Below, piece by piece: positions 6,309 to 7,373 of a stretch of 7,373 bases of DNA. Position 1 is the stretch's first letter. The number at the start of each line of letters is the position of its first letter. The notes beneath the pieces are model-generated. The model searched no databases. It had not been told where the DNA came from and saw only the letters and a list, made by a program, of their open reading frames with translations. Source of the stretch: an uncultured Pirellulaceae bacterium (GTDB lineage Bacteria; Planctomycetota; Planctomycetia; Pirellulales; Pirellulaceae); NCBI GenBank assembly GCA_934255105.1, contig CAKQNH010000221.1:1-7373 (forward strand), given 5' to 3'. The position numbers were made by a program, and so were the translations under genes.

Positions 6309-7373
6309 CTAGGCCGTTGTGGGGCGTGCGCTTTGCCCAATTTCGGCCCGTGTGCGGCGAAGTTGGCCACAGGCTGCGTCGATTCCGTCCCCCTTGCGTT
6401 GGCGGAACATGATATTGATACCACCCTCCAACAGGAAATTGCGGAAGTTGTGAATGGCCTCGGAGCTGGGCGTTTCATAGGGTAGCCCAGCGACCGTGTT
6501 GTAGGGAATGACGTTGAGCATGCTCACCCGGCCGCGCAGCAGTCGGACCAATTCCAGGGCGCATTGCTGCGTGTCGTTGATCCCCGCCAACAGCACGTAT
6601 TCGAAGGTCAACCTACGGCCGGTGGCGGCAAAGTACCGATCGGCCGCGCTCAGAATGTCGTCGATACCTATCTTGGCATTGACGGGTACCAAACGATTTC
6701 TCAATGCGTCGTTGGGCGCATGCAGACTGATCGCCAGATGAAATGGTGTGGAGTATTCGGCCAAACGATCGATGGCTGCCGGCAAACCCACGGTACTGAT
6801 GGTAATTCGCCGCGGACTGATCCCCAGTCCCTGCGGATCGCGAGCGACCTCAAGCGCAGCCAGGACTGAATCCAGATTGGCCAGCGGCTCCCCCATACCC
6901 ATCATCACAATGTGGCTCAGCCGCTCGTCGTCCGGTAGCAACCGCTGCAAACGCAGCATCTGTTCTAAAATTTCACCACGCGACAAATTGCGGTCAACGC
7001 CATCCAAACCGCTGGCACAGAATACGCAACCCATCGCACAGCCAACTTGGCTGCTGACGCAGATCGAACGTCGCGCCTCTTCGCGTAGTAGCACGCATTC
7101 GATCCGCCCGCCATCGGCCAGCTCGAATAGGAGCTTTTCCGTTCCATCGTCGGCCGTCTGGTGAGCGGCCACAGTGGCTGTCCATAATCGAAAGCTGCTG
7201 TGCAATTCTTCGCGGAGCTTCTTCGGTAGATCGCTCATCGCCTCGAACGATTCGGCGCGGCGCTGTAGCACCCAGGCCCAGATCTGCCCGTTGCGAAAGG
7301 GAGGATAGCCACGTTGGCTCAGCCACTGTTTCAATTGTTCGGCGGACAGGTCGAGCAGGTGGGGGCGAGGGTC
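6309..7373 (-). CDS. rlmN: 23S rRNA (adenine2503-C2)-methyltransferase, 5' end cut by window edge
   Basis: A cytoplasmic radical-SAM enzyme that methylates C2 of A2503 in 23S rRNA; E. coli RlmN also modifies A37 of some tRNAs. The 354 visible residues are numbered from the window edge. The frame runs through the edge as DPRPHLLDLSAEQLKQWL, the usual RlmN N-terminal helix, so only a few residues should be missing (E. coli RlmN has 384). Radical-SAM cluster: CxxxCxxC at Cys112, Cys116, Cys119. Cys105 in CVSSQVGC corresponds to catalytic Cys118 of E. coli, seven residues before the cluster as expected. GMGEP (159-163) is the SAM-binding motif. Cys335 in AACGQL corresponds to the methyl-carrying Cys355. 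ISTVGLP and HLAISLHAPND are also typical. All catalytic residues are present. RlmN rather than the resistance enzyme Cfr is inferred from the chromosomal, housekeeping-type context and overall sequence. Confidence 0.98.
   Translation of the reverse strand, partial: DPRPHLLDLSAEQLKQWLSQRGYPPFRNGQIWAWVLQRRAESFEAMSDLPKKLREELHSSFRLWTATVAAHQTADDGTEKLLFELADGGRIECVLLREEARRSICVSSQVGCAMGCVFCASGLDGVDRNLSRGEILEQMLRLQRLLPDDERLSHIVMMGMGEPLANLDSVLAALEVARDPQGLGISPRRITISTVGLPAAIDRLAEYSTPFHLAISLHAPNDALRNRLVPVNAKIGIDDILSAADRYFAATGRRLTFEYVLLAGINDTQQCALELVRLLRGRVSMLNVIPYNTVAGLPYETPSSEAIHNFRNFLLEGGINIMFRQRKGDGIDAACGQLRRTRAEIGQSARPTTA

Noticed and set aside
6277..6312. Near-direct repeat CGAACGC...TAG at 6277-6288 and 6303-6312
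   Set aside because: It is short and imperfect, and one copy overlaps the rlmN stop codon; chance is a sufficient explanation.
7332..7334. TTG at 7334 as the start of rlmN
   Set aside because: The frame continues to the window edge with the family's typical N-terminal residues (HLLDLSAEQ), so the true start lies outside.

Overview
The window looks like a chromosomal segment of a planctomycete, probably Pirellulaceae-like. The main evidence is the 1,420-residue protein that ends in a Pirellula/Verrucomicrobium-type cytochrome c domain and also carries the PVC membrane-bound dehydrogenase domain; this combination is characteristic of the PVC superphylum. The moderately high GC content, weakly connected single genes and repeat-bearing intergenic DNA agree with this. 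Genus and species cannot be read from the sequence.

Layout, left to right. Positions 1-299 hold no recognisable gene. They open with four tandem 30-bp units (21-140), preceded by an inverted 8-bp piece of the same sequence. A small unrecognised gene (300-614, +) follows, then a two-stem inverted repeat just after its stop (616-663). A perfect 16-bp palindrome (731-746) lies in the leader of a TPR-repeat protein with a lipoprotein-like signal (784-1815, +). The TPR gene converges with the next gene, and the 124 bp between them is almost filled by two direct copies and one inverted, degenerate copy of a 30-nt hairpin-forming element. Next is the very large multidomain gene (1940-6202, -): signal peptide, neutral-ceramidase-like domain, beta-propeller dehydrogenase domain with two EF-hand-like calcium loops, a helical repeat region and a C-terminal CxxCH haem domain. 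A 106-bp gap separates it from rlmN (6309 to beyond 7373, -), the radical-SAM 23S rRNA/tRNA adenine C2 methyltransferase, whose 5' end is cut off by the window edge.

The genes do not form an obvious pathway. The two plus-strand genes are separated by structured DNA. On the minus strand the large gene lies upstream-adjacent to nothing related: rlmN is housekeeping, whereas the large gene encodes an exported protein. The TPR protein and the haem protein are both predicted to leave the cytoplasm, but convergent orientation makes co-transcription impossible. The most noteworthy material is the ceramidase-dehydrogenase-cytochrome fusion and the three kinds of repeat or palindromic DNA between genes. 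I see no defence system, mobile element, CRISPR array or RNA gene.
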